Positions 33,346 to 45,557 are shown, counted from the first letter of the stretch. The stretch: 64,000 bases of DNA from Papaver somniferum (GCF_003573695.1 NC_039368.1:9571860-9635859); one strand, 5' to 3'. The notes: a model not told the origin generated them from the letters alone. Program-made: numbers and translations.

Positions 33346-34300
33346 AAGATCAGAACACACAACTACAGTGAAAATAGTTGGGTATGGCTTCACAATCCAG
33401 AGAAACCTAAGGTTAAAGGAGAATCGACTCTAGTTATGAAACTAGTAACACACATGAGGTATGGGGATTAGGTTTCCCAGTTGCTAGAGTTCTCCTTAAA
33501 TCAGGGTTTACAATCCAAGTTACCTTGGTAACAAAGCATTCAATATTCACCGCTAGATGAAAAACCTGATTCAACCAAGCTAATATCTTTCAACCGTTAG
33601 ATCGAACTTATCTTGTTACACACAAATAAACTGTACCCTCATTTAGGTTTATGTAACCGTACCCAAACGTGTACACCATATTGGCTCAACAATAGTTAAC
33701 TGAAATTAGCCATATGATTACTCTCATATCAACCTTATTCATCTTAACCATAACTAGTTCAAATGACTCAAATGAAATTAGTTAAGGAGCCAACACGATA
33801 AAAACATCAAGATCAGATCACGCAACTACAAAGATAATAGTTGGGTATGGCTTCACAATCCCAAGGAAGTCTTCAAGTCGTTAACCTACAAGGTCTCGAG
33901 AAGAAACCTAAGGTTAAAGGAGAATCGACTCTAGTTATGAAACTAGTAACACACAGAAGGTGTGGGGATTAGGTTTCCTAGTTTCTAGAGTTCTCCTTTA
34001 TATAGTTTTCAAATCAGGGTTTGCAATCCAAGTTACCTTGGTAACAAAGCATTTAATAATCACCGTTAGATGAAAAACCTAATTCAACCAAGCTAATATC
34101 TTTCAACCGTTAGATCGAACTTAGCTTGTCACACACAAATGAAATGCACCCTCATTTAGGTTTATGTGACCGTACCTAAACGTGTACACCATGTTGGTTC
34201 ACAAATAGTTAACCGAGGTTAGCCATATGATTACTCTCATATCAACCTTATTCATCTTAACCATAACTAGTTCAAGTGACTCAAATGAAACTAGTTAAAG
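33346..34300 (-). repeat. Internal tandem duplication of about 450-490 bp in LTR2
   Basis: Copy 1 (33346 to about 33789) and copy 2 (about 33810-34300) both contain the series ggagaatcgactctagttat, ggggattaggtttcc, ccaagttaccttggtaac and gtgtacaccat. Copy 1 lacks about 20-30 bases, including the ctttatatagttttc TATA-like region kept by copy 2. Confidence 0.85.
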
Positions 34301-34969
34301 AGTTGTTCAATTGTTTAGAAAACACAATTGAAATCAACTCGGTTTGATTCACTTGAATCAATCATGAACATTATAGCCACGGTTTGTAAAGATTGAATTC
34401 CTTATAATTTAAATGTTTAAGTTCAAGGACTTGACCGATTTGACAAAGTAACCAACTTAAGTATGCGTACGGGTGTTGATGGTGGTTTTTAGTTCAAGGC
34501 TATAATTGTAAAACAAGTATTTAATGCGTTGTCACCCTGCAAGGGATAAAGCCATTTGAAGAGTGACGAGTGCAAAAAACCCTCCTCGCTCATTGAGCAA
34601 TTCAATATATATATATATATATGAAATTCACTCCAAATGGTGCGCGTATTAGCAATCCCAAATATTCTGTGAATTCTATTTTTGTCAGCATTACCAACTG
34701 ATTCATGACTTGCCTAGTATTTGTATATGCTATCTTCCCAGCCGAACTCTCATTATTGACATGACATGGCGATTAAGTGTTCACTCTCAGCAGAGTAGCA
34801 TGAATCTCCTGAAGTGCCAATATTGAGATCTGCATGAAAACACCCACACAGGCTACATCAGTCTCTGACAAAGAGATTTTCATATCGACGCACTTTTAAT
34901 TAAAGATAGCTCGATTAAACATGTTTATATTCCTTAAAGAAAATCTAGACTGTTAATATCAGTCTCAAA

Positions 34970-36240
34970 AATAATCACGGCCACACGATTTGGCCGCGCG
35001 ATTCAATAGGCCTAGTCTGCTCCTAACAGAATTAGGCAATCATCATGATGACCACCGGAGGGCCCACTAACTCCCTAGACGAACATTTTTCATCTAATAC
35101 ATCCGTAGTGCTTCGAACGATCAACCCTAACATGGGTGATCGCGCTGTTTAAGAAGATCTCAAACGAGCTGAAACCGACCAAAGCGGTCTCAAATGCATC
35201 ACATCCGTCCAACTTCCCCAACCTAGTTGGACGGCTTAGATCTTCCCTAACTACATTCTTGGTCGATCGACCTGCCCATTGCAAACCAGAAACTCGTTGA
35301 ATCACACGGCCAAAGAAGGGTGATCGCGCAACCTTTAAAACCTTAAAGTGAATAAGCGGCGTTATACAACTGCCGCAAATCAATCTTGTCCGTCCAACTT
35401 TTCCAGCCTAGTTGGACGGCTTAGATCTCTTTTCAAACGATCAAGGATATTCCAACGCGTTCACCATAGAACCAACTCCACACGTGGTCGATCGACTTGC
35501 TCATAGCAAGACCAAAGCGCATCAAATCACCGGCCCAAAGTAGGATGAACGCGTTGTTCGAAAACCCTAAAAAACGCTTTGCGGAAACACACTTCTGTCG
35601 CAAATTGATCGTGACCACCCATCTTCGCCAACCGAATCGAATGGCTTAGATCTAATTTAAGATGGCTCAGGAGATGTCAGCATACTCACTGGTGGCTCAT
35701 CTTCACACATGGCCGATCGGCCTGTTCAAATTAGTGCTCAGCGCTTTGGTTCGTTTAACCAAACTAGGGTTGGCCGCACGGTTTCCAAACCCTCAATCAA
35801 CGGTAGCAAACATCTGCCGCAAAAACTATCTCGTCCGTCCAACTTTGCTAGCTCGGTCGGACGACTTGGATCAAATATTAGGCGATCAATGAGGTACCTC
35901 AATGATCACCGGACACCCCCTCCTGCAAAGAGCGATCGACTGAGCTACGACTCACTCGTGCGATCCCGGACAATCCCCCAAATATGGCCCTTTGTGCTGC
36001 TTCAACAGCAGTCACTAACTGCAGCAAATCGTCTCGACCACTCAACTTGGCCATACGATTTGAACGATCTGGATCTAATTTAGGTCAACCGGTAGGATTT
36101 TAGAATGGCTACCATCCGCCACTCGCCTACAGGGAGTGATCGACCAAGCAGTAGCTCATCCCTAGAGATACCAAACGATAGCCAAAAGGTGTCCGGTTGT
36201 GCTTTTATTTTAAGACGATCGACTCACGACTAATTTAGAC
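34970..36240. repeat. Tandem units of about 200-220 bp in the F LTR
   Basis: Five to six degenerate units are marked by gtccgtccaactt..cctagttggacggcttagatc and variants near 35205, 35393, 35615, 35835 and 36037, with gatcgacc/gatcggcc words and an aactgccgcaaatc block in each. They lie in U3. Confidence 0.75.
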
Positions 36241-37243
36241 AAGCTCAAAAACATTGATGCTTCTAACACATCGATTATTTTCAGCTGCTTATTCGAAAGG
36301 CGATGCTTTACATACATCGATTATAAGAAATGCTTTATAAATATCGGTTTTACAAATAATTTATTATTTGACCTAAAAGAAATGTGTGATGCTTTCAGTG
36401 ACGAGTCCCACGACTCGACCCACTTACTCGAGACATCAAACATGTCACAAACTGGGGGATGTTCACTGAGGTATTGGTCTGGCGGTTTATGATAGACACA
36501 TTTTTGTGTCTAATTTGTCCTCAATGTCCGTATTGTTGGAACTCTATTTTTGTACTAATATTGTGTTTTTATGTATTTTTAGGAAATAAACATTTTTGGA
36601 AAATTCGGCTCGAAAAGTTGATTTTGGCACCCGGAGGACAAGTGTTATTCGGACTCTCGCTTTTGGATAAGGGGTAACCTAATTATTAAGGGGACACCAC
36701 ACCTTCTTCACGATTTGAAAAAATAAAATTGGCGGGAAAATTGGTTCATCAACTGGCAGAATTTCAATCGACAAAATGAAGGTGTTGTGGTGCGATTCAA
36801 TGGCTCAAACTTGGTAGGAAGATGTGATATAGCTTAAGGAACACAGTATGGGTGTCAGAACCGATCAATTTAGGCTGGAATTATCGGTTCGATTGACCAA
36901 ACTCAAAACAGAGCAACACACACTGAACACGAGCTCAAGTGTGTTTGTGCTGTGCATGGAGTGATGTGGAGGTGCGGGAAAGCTTCTGAGGCATGAAGAA
37001 ACTAATTTGGAGCGTTTTGGGAGCGAGTTAACGTGTGGAAATTCTATAAATGGTAAATATTCTCATTTTTGGGCAGCAAAGAATAATCGAATTAAAGAGA
37101 AAATATACGCAATCAATGGTCGGATTTCTTGCTCCAAAACACTATAAATACAAGTATCGGTCATTGGGAAGGTTTGGAGAGTCTTGGGGAAAGTTTAGGA
37201 GTCGAGAGAATCAAAAGAAAATCACGCAGAGAAGAGAAGCTTG

Positions 37244-37629
37244 CTGCTGGTGCAAGGAAGAACACGAAGAACATAATACCCACAGGGACAGTCGTTTATC
37301 AACAGTGACATCGACTGTCTTTTGTGGGTCGTAGTTTCCCAACGACAACAACACTTCAGCTTTGTCGTTGACTCTGGACGCCTTCTGTGGGTCGCAGAAT
37401 CCTGTTTTATATCATTTTCTTGTCTTTCTCTTCATTGTAAAACACTTTTGAGCATCAATGAAATATTTTGAGAGGTTTTCCAACATGATGAGCGGCTAAA
37501 ATACCTGGTGACTGAGGCGACGGAGGAGCTATTCACTCATGTTTGATTGGTAAATTCTTTTTATAATTTCTTAATTATTTATTTTATTTAATTCACTTGG
37601 ATCAATAAAAAAAGAGATAAAAATGGTTT
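37244..37629 (+). repeat. Direct repeat R1 in G (386 bp)
   Basis: It runs from ctgctggtgcaagg to aaaatggttt. It differs from R2 (38378-38764) at only about three positions. Confidence 0.9.
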
Positions 37630-38374
37630 ATTTTATTTTATAGAGAACATAGAATTCGGGAAATTCAAATGGTTCCTCAGCTTGGTTAACCTGCAAAATA
37701 CTCGAATCAAACACATCAAGTGGTGGATATTTAGAAGAAAAATAATCCGTTAAAATTTTTAAAGCACACAACTCCAATCCTAAGTGAGGTATTTTCTTAA
37801 AATTTAGGTTAACAACTCTTTGAGAATCTACTTTAATTGGATGTAAAGGATCAATAGATAAAGAATTAAGCAACGGATTAGACAAACGTTGTTTCAGATC
37901 CTCATTCGCAATTAACAGTGAATTATTTAACTTAAGTATATCGTGGTCCTCTATCGAACTATTATTATCTAGCTTAATTGGGTCTTCCACTAAATCAATC
38001 AATTTGGTTTCATTCTCAATATCCATCTCTTCAACAACCTCGTCATCGAAATCGTAATCCGAATAAAATTACGCTCTCATGAACTCTTCTTCAGTATAGA
38101 TTTTGGGGTATTCTGTATGAGTATCCTTCGAGGGAATAATCGGGTCTACTTCTTGCAACTCAACTGGCCTCATACCGTTCATAACAATGGTTCGGTCATA
38201 CCAAAGCTCCTCCTTTTGAATAGGCGAGTGATCATTATTACGATCTGGAGTTGGAATAATCATATCACTATTGCAAGGATTTTCGAAAGGTTCCTCATCA
38301 TCATCGGAATCTTCGTCATCCATAGGAATTTCAGAGTCTTTTTGGTTTTGAGGCCAAAATTCTTCCTCGTTCAT
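37628..38374 (-). pseudogene. Antisense fragment of an Athila-type gag-like gene
   Basis: The minus strand from the ATG at 38374 gives 248 codons with a single in-frame stop at 38069-38071. The first part is acidic (DDEDSDDDEEPFENP). The second part ends with KKIPHLGLELCALKILTDYF, matching LKIPNLGLELCASQVLLDYF in the element E protein (residues 448-467). The fragment fills the space between R1 and R2 almost exactly; its end codon straddles the R1 junction. It is transcribed opposite to the LTR in which it sits, which is abnormal for a retrotransposon gene. It was probably inserted during aberrant reverse transcription or break repair. Confidence 0.7.
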
Positions 38375-38377
38375 ATT

Positions 38378-38764
38378 CTGCTGGTGCAAGGAAGAACACG
38401 AAGAACATAATACCCACAGGGACAGTCGTTTATCAACAGTGACATCGACTGTCTTTTGTGGGTCGTAGTTTCCCAACGACAACAGCACTTCAGCTTTGTC
38501 GTTGACTCTGGACGCCTTCTGTGGGTCGCAGAATCCTGTTTTATATCATTTTCTTGTCTTTCTCTTCATTGTAAAACACTTTTGAGCATCAATGAAATAT
38601 TTTGAGAGGTTTTCCAACATGATGAGCGGCTAAAATACCTGGTGACTGAGGCGACGGAGGAGCTATCCACTCATGTTTGATTGGTAAATTCTTTTTATAA
38701 TTTCTTAATTATTTATTTTATTTAATTCACTTGGATCAATAAAAAAAAGAGATAAAAATGGTTT
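38378..38764 (+). repeat. Direct repeat R2 in G (387 bp)
   Basis: Near-identical partner of R1; the differences I see are two substitutions and one extra A in an A run. After it the LTR of G continues to 39043. Confidence 0.9.
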
Positions 38765-39254
38765 TCTTAATTAGTTGTGAATCAGTTTGATGTTTTATGC
38801 TTAGAATTAATTCTTTGATAAATCATGCTTAAGGATTACAATTTAATATTTGGACACCTTATAGACTAATAAGTGATTTAATGGAAAAAGAGCTAGATAA
38901 TAATTATGAAATATTTTTGTAACCAATCAACTTGAAGTAATAGTGAATCCGGAGCCTTAGTCCATTTTAAATCTTAACATCACTCTTTGAAAATTAATTG
39001 CTTTATTTTTATTAAATCTACAACAACTTTTGAAAAAACATCAGTTTACAGCGTGCGGCGTGCAACGCGCCCATTACGAGAACGTATTAGGAAAGAACGT
39101 ACGGTTAACAACAATGAGATAGTGGGTAAAAGCGTGACCAGTTTCCCCTCGTAGTGGAAACGTGGTGATCACCACTCTTTACACAATTCCACTCCTCCAT
39201 TTTCCTAATCACCTCCACTTGCTACGAGATCAGGGTGTGCTCGATCATGACTTG

Positions 39255-39263
39255 TATAAATAA
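39255..39263 (+). promoter_or_regulatory. TATA box of the F LTR
   Basis: tataaataa, in a place equivalent to the minus-strand TATA of the LTR of J (54785-54793), about 350 bp from the LTR end. Confidence 0.6.
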
Positions 39264-40209
39264 GTTTTCAACCTATTCGAAAGAGGAGGACAAGTGTTAT
39301 CAACACAAGTATACAGAAACCATTTTCTGATACACAAGTCATAAACAACCACACCTTCATAATTCAATATTCTGATCTCAAACACCTTCTTCGCTTCCCT
39401 TCCTAAGATCAACCCTTCTCCTTCACCTTGTGACCGGATTGAATCTGGAACGACCATTTCTTGGTTTAGGACAGAGTCTTACAGATTGATCTCTCGAACT
39501 CAAAAGTACTCTTGTGCAGTACATTTGTTCAGGGTTTGAATTCGTTTCTCATCAACACACCCCAAATTTACCAAAAACAACAAAATCAGTTTTTGCCCTC
39601 AAACAACGGGTATGCATACTTAAGCAACCGGTTTTGAGTTTGTAAATTTTCCAAACTCAGCAGAAATTTTCGGTTCAAAAACTTCCGCCAGTATGCGTAC
39701 GGGTGCGCATACTTAAGGTAACTAGTTAAGTTTTTCCAAAACCAAACTCAGCAGAAATTCTCGGTTCGAGAACTTCCGCCAGTATGCGTACGGGTACACA
39801 TACTTAACCTGTCTCCTTCACCAATTTCGTATACACACATATGCATACTCTTGGCTTCCGGTTTATGGACTTATACACTAATGTACGAACTATATATGCT
39901 TATATCCAAAGATGGTTACATCATCAACTCTTTATTTCAATCATTGAAACATTCTTCTATAATGTCAATAGCCGTTGTCACACGCTATTAGCATCAAAGC
40001 AATTTTCAAGATATTGAAATAATCATTATTGAAACCTTCCAAGTCTTACACCAAATGATTGTATCACACAAACCATGTAAGATGTTACTCGGTAATTTTC
40101 TCATGATATAAGATGAACTTGGTTGAAGCGGAAGCTTACCAACACATATTTTGAGAAATATGTAAGCGAGATATACTCAGCTCGAAATCTCAAATGTGTA
40201 TAGAGAAAA

Positions 40210-40783
40210 GGGAATTTTGATAAAATGACCCAGTTTTGAATTAGGGTAAAAAAAGTGCCCCCGTTTTTTTGCACTTTTCTAAACTGCCCCGTTTTTTTTT
40301 TCAAATAACGCTTTCCATCCAGTTAAATTCAAGGTGGCAGTTATCTCACCTTTTTAAAAGTCATATTTACCCCTGAACTATGACCTGAACCCTAACCCTG
40401 AACTATGAACCTTGAACCCCTAACCCTGAACCATGCACCCTGAACCTTGAACCCTAAACCCCTAACCTTGAACTATGAACGCTAAACCCCTAACCTTGAA
40501 CCCTGAACTATGAACCCTGAACCCCTAACTCTGAACCATGAACCCTGAACCTTGAACTATGAACCCTAAACCCCTAACCCTGAATCCATGAACCGAGCTC
40601 GACTAACCTGAAAAAAATGAAATAGAAGATAGACGTGACAAGTAAAGGGTAAATAAGTAAAAATTTAGATGGAAAACTAAATTAGATGGAAAACTTAACG
40701 GTGGGGGCAGTTTTGAAAAGTTGAAAAAATGGGGGAAACTTATTAAACCGGAAATTGAGAGTGGGCAGTTTATCAAAATTCCC
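40210..40783. mobile_element. Mutator-type MITE in LTR2
   Basis: The 574-bp insert is flanked by a perfect 9-bp target copy tagagaaaa (40201-40209 and 40784-40792), the length typical of Mutator-like elements. The ends are inverted: left gggaattttgataaaatg, right cagtttatcaaaattccc. The inverted similarity extends inward for roughly 110 bp with gaps. There is no coding capacity. The centre holds a ccctgaac minisatellite. LTR3 lacks the insert at the same place (29045-29060), confirming the empty site. Confidence 0.88.
40373..40600. repeat. Telomere-like ccctaa/ccctgaac minisatellite in the MITE
   Basis: Irregular copies of aaccctaaccctgaac, ctatgaaccctgaacc and aaacccctaacc. They resemble degenerate plant telomere repeats (ccctaaa) mixed with tgaac words. 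Confidence 0.8.
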
Positions 40784-41093
40784 TAGAGAAAACTATATCG
40801 TAACACGACTTATGTCTCAATGTAGAAGATAGTACAAATAGACTTTCCATGTGATAGATAAGTTCAAGTCTCCACATACCTTTTGTCGAAGAAGTTCCAT
40901 AATATCCCCTTAGTAGTTCTTCGTCTTCAAGAGATGAACGTCGAGAGATTTAAGCTCAACTACACTATCTATGTCCTAGTCAGAGACATCTACAAATAGG
41001 CTAGAAATCAAGACTTATAGTTTTGATCACTAACATTGAAAAACATGCTTGAGATAGCAACGCATGCGAGTTTGACCGAGCAATTCTCTAAAA

Positions 41094-42152
41094 ATCTCCC
41101 CCTTTGTCAATTTTAGTGACAAAACTATCAATACATTTAGATTACAAAAAGATAAAAAAAAGTAGCTTCTTATCCACATGCTTGATCTCCTTGGAATCTT
41201 CAACGCAGCTCGAAATCTTCGTCACTTCCAAGTACTCCATGATCCTAAAAGTTGTAAGTTAAACATCACTGTTGTTGAAGATCCGTAGCTATAACAATGA
41301 GAAAACAAAATGCTCTCAATCATTATTATACAGTGTCATAGTATTATTATACAACATCAAAGTTCAATTGTATCACAACTTTGACAATAACACTCTGGTG
41401 ATATGCATCAGTCTTCCTTAGTCAATACATATCTCAACATGAAAACCACTCCCCTCACATAATGATCCGTAAACCATATGTATTTGTAGTGTGAACTACA
41501 CATTAATTCTCCCCATTTTTGTCAAAAAAATTGGCAAAGATACGAAAATTAGTGGGATCCTAATGAAATTTCCACGGAGATACATCATGACCAAAAGGTG
41601 GATTAACATACCAACAAATTTAGATGCAATCATAAATCCGAAGCTAAATCCATTCATCAAGGAGTTAATGAAGATACAAGATAACCCCTAAAAATTCCAC
41701 AGCCGCACTCCCCACATAGATTTGGCAATTAAGCACAAGTTCAAAAAAACTCTCCCCCATAAAATGTCATCCCCGAAGGAAAAACAAAGGCGACCTTACT
41801 TTCACAAGAAAAGAAGAATTTCTTTGGACAACCAAATCACATGAAAACATGAATTTGTATCCAAAAAATTCAATTGAAATAACCACAAGAGAACCCATAG
41901 TTAGTACAATCGAAAAATACAACCAAATTAATCACAAGAGAACCCATGATTAATTCAATTGGAATTGACAACCAAATTAACCATAAAAAGTTATCAATTT
42001 AATTGGTCATGCTCAACATAAGCGAACTTACGGAGCAACAACTAAAATAACCAAAAGAGAATGATTAATTTAGTTGATCATGTTCGACATAGGGAGCCTT
42101 ACAGAGCAACAACTAAGTTAATCATAAGAGAATGAAAAACTCAGTCGATTAT
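41094..42152 (-). other. D internal region, 3' part with polypurine tract
   Basis: The minus-strand PPT aaagggggagat lies at 41094-41105, next to LTR2. The rest is noncoding and collinear with A (20590-21189) and B (29371-30200), with a local repetition of aaccaaattaa(c/t)cac/aagagaacccat near 41880-42130. The segment is interrupted at 42152 by element E and resumes at 51604. Confidence 0.75.
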
Positions 42153-43904
42153 TGATGAGTGCCAAATATTGTATATATTTATCCCTTTTTGTTGGCATTT
42201 TAACTCATCTTTTGTGCATTAATTCTACATTTTATCCCATATTCTGTATTTTCACTGTTTTCAAGAATAAATATTTTTCTTACTTAATTTTGCATTTTTA
42301 GGTAATAAATAAAGTCTGGATGACTTGCGGAGCGGAAAAGAGCTGAAGAGTAGTGAAAAGCCGGAAGAAATTACGCAAGGAAGCCGCAAAGAATGGTGCG
42401 CACAAGACCAAAAAGCTAGGAATGGGCTCAAGAAGGAAGAATTGTTCTTAAAGAAGATATGGGCTTGGCATACCCAAGGCCCAAAACCCTTACCCAAACC
42501 CATTTTCTATATCCATACCCGCATCCATTCTCAGCCGTTAGATTGGATCCATCTCATCATCCAATGGTCGCTTCTTCATCGTGCATCAAAATCTGAAGTC
42601 CCTGCAAAACACCATAGTGCCTAAATTCCAAGCCTTCAGATTAGATCACATCTAGATCCTACGGTCGCTTCTTTGCCTGTGCATCAAATCGCGATACTTC
42701 CGCTTAACACTACAACACCTAACTCCATCTGGTGTCGTTAATTTTGTTGTATTGTATAATCCAACGGTCTCTGCAGGATCCACTTCATCTCACCGTCAGA
42801 TTGATCTTTCATCTCCACATCCCACGGTCGAGATTCGCCAAACATCAAAAATCCTTATCCTCGCTCAACACCCTAGCACCTAAGTTTATATCCCACAAAA
42901 CAAACACGCCCTAGCCATCGAACCCACCTTCTTCTTCTCCCTTCTTCCCTCTGCAGAGAACAGCTCTGCCATCACCATCACCTTCTGCCATCGCCATCAT
43001 CCCTACCAGCCATTACAACCACCCTACATCAAATACAACCAAAACCCATCCTTCCCCCATCATCCTATGCTACCTATTTCACTGATTTCACACTCCCTCT
43101 CTCTGTTAGGGTTTTGAAATCGATGAACTAGGTTGATAGGCAGAGGAAGGTCGAGCTGGAGCGTAGCGGCATGGAAGACATGAAGAGGAGCAGGAAGAAG
43201 AGCAGCAGGAGTATGGGTGAGAATTGTCATGTCAATTTCTTTAATTTCAAAAACCCTAATTCACTGTTTTGGGAATTTGGGGGAAAGTGTAACCCTAATT
43301 CGAATTGTATAAATAGGAGATGTGAGGGTGCTATTGAGGGCATGCCTGGATTAGCCAGTGTATCCAGAACCAAGTTCTGTTAATGATCATTTTTGCTGTT
43401 GTGTTCATGTTAGTGTAATATCTTGTTCTGTGTGTGATGTTTGTTCCTGTGATGTTTTGCATCCATCTGTTCTATCATGTCCCTGCCTATCATGCTCTAA
43501 GTCAATTGCTAAGATTAGATGAAATCATATAAACCATAAGGAAGTTTCCTAATCAAAACATGTCAAACATCCTGCTCTCACAGTGCATATCATGTATGCA
43601 TTGTAGTTAGAATTCCCTTATGTTATCATGTACAGCTCATGCTTAAAATGCTATTATAAACCCTCTGACTAGTTGTACTCTAAAAACAGACAATTAGTAC
43701 TTAGGTAATTACCTTAGCTGTGATTAGAATGTTCCTTAGGCTGGTAGTGGATTCAAAATCCTAGTGATCATCCTCTTGTTCTCACCGTTTTCTTATTCAC
43801 TTCACTTATTTTCTTTCTTCCATTTACTGTTTTCTTCACATCTCTGCCCTTGGCTAAGGCCTTGGTTTATTTCACTGTCAATTGGTTTATCTTGTTTGTT
43901 CTTT

Positions 43905-44290
43905 GCTTTTGCCACTGTGTTGTTTCCCTTCTACTGTGTTGTTTAGTCCTTCCCCCACTGCTGCATTGGTTTCCCTTCCACTGCTTGTGCAGCTGTTGTA
44001 CAATACTGCTGCTGCCTTCTTTTCTTTGCTGCTGCAGCTCCCTTCTCTTATTCCACTGCTGCTGCAGCAACAGAGTTGCTGTCTTCTTGGCCTTGTGCTG
44101 GCCACTGCTTCTGTTGTCTGCAGCTGCTGTTGCTTCCCCTGCTAGTGCTGTTGCTGTTGTCTGCTGCAGCTCCTTTGCTGCATTGTTCTCTTCCCATTGC
44201 TGCTGAAGCTGCTGCTGCAATCCTTGCTGTGCACCTGCTCCTGTTGTGCATTGCCCTTGCAGCTGCCAAGCCAAGTCCAGTTCTTGCTAC
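43905..44290. repeat. CTG/CAG-rich low-complexity block in the E LTR
   Basis: Dense ctgctg, ctgcagc and ttgctgctg words make every frame on both strands open for 70-135 codons (poly-Leu/Cys forward, poly-Gln/Ala reverse). An identical block lies at 50663-51048 in the other LTR. It is much more GC-rich than its surroundings. Confidence 0.85.
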
Positions 44291-44314
44291 TCCTGCAGCC
44301 AAGCAAAGGCCTAG

Positions 44315-44700
44315 TTTAACAACTGAGTCCAAAGCCCAAAAGGCCTAGTTCAATAGCTAAGCCCAATACAGTTAAGCCCAAGGCTCACTTCAAACTGAAG
44401 CCCAATTCAGTCATCTGTGGGCTTAACCAAAGCCCATTTGTTTAAAACCAAAAGCCCAAGGTCTAGTTCACTGAGGCCCATTTCACTAAGGCTCAAAGCC
44501 CAGTTTAGGTTAAGGTTAAGACCCAATCCAATTCAGGATTAATCAAAAGCCTAAGTTTAAGGCCTAAGCCCATTTGCACTCCAAAGACCAAACTGAGCCC
44601 AAGCTCAGTTCCTTTTATTGAGAACAAACCCAATAGTACATTAAGCCCAACACTTCCAAAGGGCTTCTAAGCCCAAAGCAAATTTAGGAACCCAATTAGC
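44315..44700. repeat. agcccaa-rich degenerate repeat in the E LTR
   Basis: About 20 copies of gcccaa/aagccca/aggccca in 390 bp; the same occurs in the 3' LTR. The complementary word gggctt recurs in the leader at 45117-45270. The aggccca copies match the known plant site II promoter word (TGGGCC/T), so a regulatory role is possible. Confidence 0.75.
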
Positions 44701-44851
44701 TAAGACACATTTCCGAAACACACCCGATCTCTGTGGATCGACCCGGACTTGCACGAGCTACAACCGACGACCGTGCACTTGCGGTATTACTGTAGGCCCG
44801 CGTTTTCATCGCATCAATTTCATAAACACTTCCACGGACCTGTCAAGTTTT

Positions 44852-44869
44852 TGGCGCCGCTGCCGGGGA
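44852..44869 (+). other. Primer-binding site of E
   Basis: tggcgccgctgccgggga begins six bases after the LTR. It is the well-known primer site type of Athila and related plant Gypsy elements (reported as tRNA-Asp; not verified here). Confidence 0.85.
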
Positions 44870-45521
44870 TCGGTGCTGTGTTTTATCTGTGTGTTTTTCT
44901 TTAGCTATTTTGTATTTCATTTCATAGCATTTGCATCTGCATCTGCTTCATTTCATTTGCTGATTGGACCTGCTGATTCTGAACCTGTTTTTCCTCTGCT
45001 GGGACGCCACCAAGGAAAAGAACCAAAACCCAACTGGGTTTTTGCAACAATATCAGAGCAGCTGGGCTGTGCTACAAAGGTAAGCCTAAACCCATTCAAT
45101 TGAGAGAACCCAACCTGTGGGCTTCCAAATTTATTTAATTGTGGGCTTGTAATAATTAACCCAATTTTTTTGGGCTTTTTATTTTCCTATTTTGGGTTTG
45201 TAATAATTTATTTTTGGGCTTGTTTGTTTAATTTGTGGGCTTGTATTTATTTTGTGTGGGCTTGTTTAAATTCTTTCATTGGACTTGTATTTTGGACTCT
45301 GGGTTTAAACCCAGCTGAGCTTATAACTAATTGTGGACTTGGACCTCGAAACCAAAGTTTTAAAACAAACGTCAGGCCTTAACCAACTGGGCCAAATTAA
45401 ACTTTCAAAATTAAAACTTGGATTTTCGTAGGCCGCAGCCTTCCTTCCATTTCATCAGAGGCTTGCACAGTGGGCTTGCTCCCATTCAAAAACCAAAATT
45501 TTCTTAAACCAAATTTTATTT

Positions 45522-45557
<36 letters not shown>

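Larger units (their letters stand above)
36490..39043 (+). mobile_element. G: Athila-like LTR inside F
   Basis: It begins tgatagacacatttttgtgt and ends aaaacatca, with a perfect 5-bp target copy gttta (36485-36489 and 39044-39048). The start and the tgtatttttaggaaataaa block correspond to the LTR starts of E and I. The total is 2554 bp, but 1.1 kb of this is the antisense fragment plus one copy of a direct repeat. The underlying LTR is therefore about 1.4 kb. No primer site or PPT was found, so it behaves as a solo LTR. Confidence 0.8.
34474..39605 (+). mobile_element. F: solo LTR of a Tat-like Gypsy element
   Basis: The insert begins tgttgatggtggtttttagt and ends ccctcaaaca, with a perfect 5-bp target copy acggg (34469-34473 and 39606-39610). 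Without the nested G and its target copy it is about 2.57 kb. There is no primer site, PPT or coding region of its own, so it is a solo LTR. Its 3' part (about 39425-39605) matches the end of the LTR of J (54346-54555, minus), including gaccattt(t)cttggtttag and acagattgatctctcgaact, so F and J are related Tat-type elements. The target was a gtatgcgtacggg repeat in LTR2. Confidence 0.85.
32414..41093 (-). repeat. LTR2, shared LTR of D and B, interrupted
   Basis: The LTR is present as three pieces: 32414-34473, 39606-40209 and 40784-41093 (the second and third abut insertions with their target copies). Removing F, the MITE and one copy of an internal duplication leaves about 2.5 kb, the family length. 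The ends are a degenerate tcgaaatgcggggg (32413-32426) and ctctaaaa at 41093, next to the D purine tract. Confidence 0.8.
42153..44845 (+). repeat. 5' LTR of E (2693 bp)
   Basis: It starts tgatgagtgccaaatattgt and ends cacggacctgtca. Inside are a pyrimidine-rich stretch, a 340-bp CTG/CAG-rich block and a GCCCAA-rich block. Short frames inside it recur exactly in the other LTR and are not treated as genes. Confidence 0.92.

Noticed and set aside
34600..34622. AT dinucleotide run as a possible promoter
   Set aside because: Simple (AT)n microsatellite far from the LTR TATA at 39255; no supporting context.
40373..40600. Interstitial telomere array
   Set aside because: Units are irregular and mixed with tgaac words, and sit inside a bounded MITE; better seen as a transposon-borne minisatellite.
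42325..42624. 99-codon ORF repeated exactly at 49085-49384
   Set aside because: Both copies lie at the same place in the two LTRs of E; the duplication reflects LTR identity, not a conserved gene.
43867..44274. Poly-Gln/Ala and poly-Leu/Cys ORFs on both strands
   Set aside because: All frames over the CTG/CAG-rich block are open because of low complexity; no start context or domain supports a protein.
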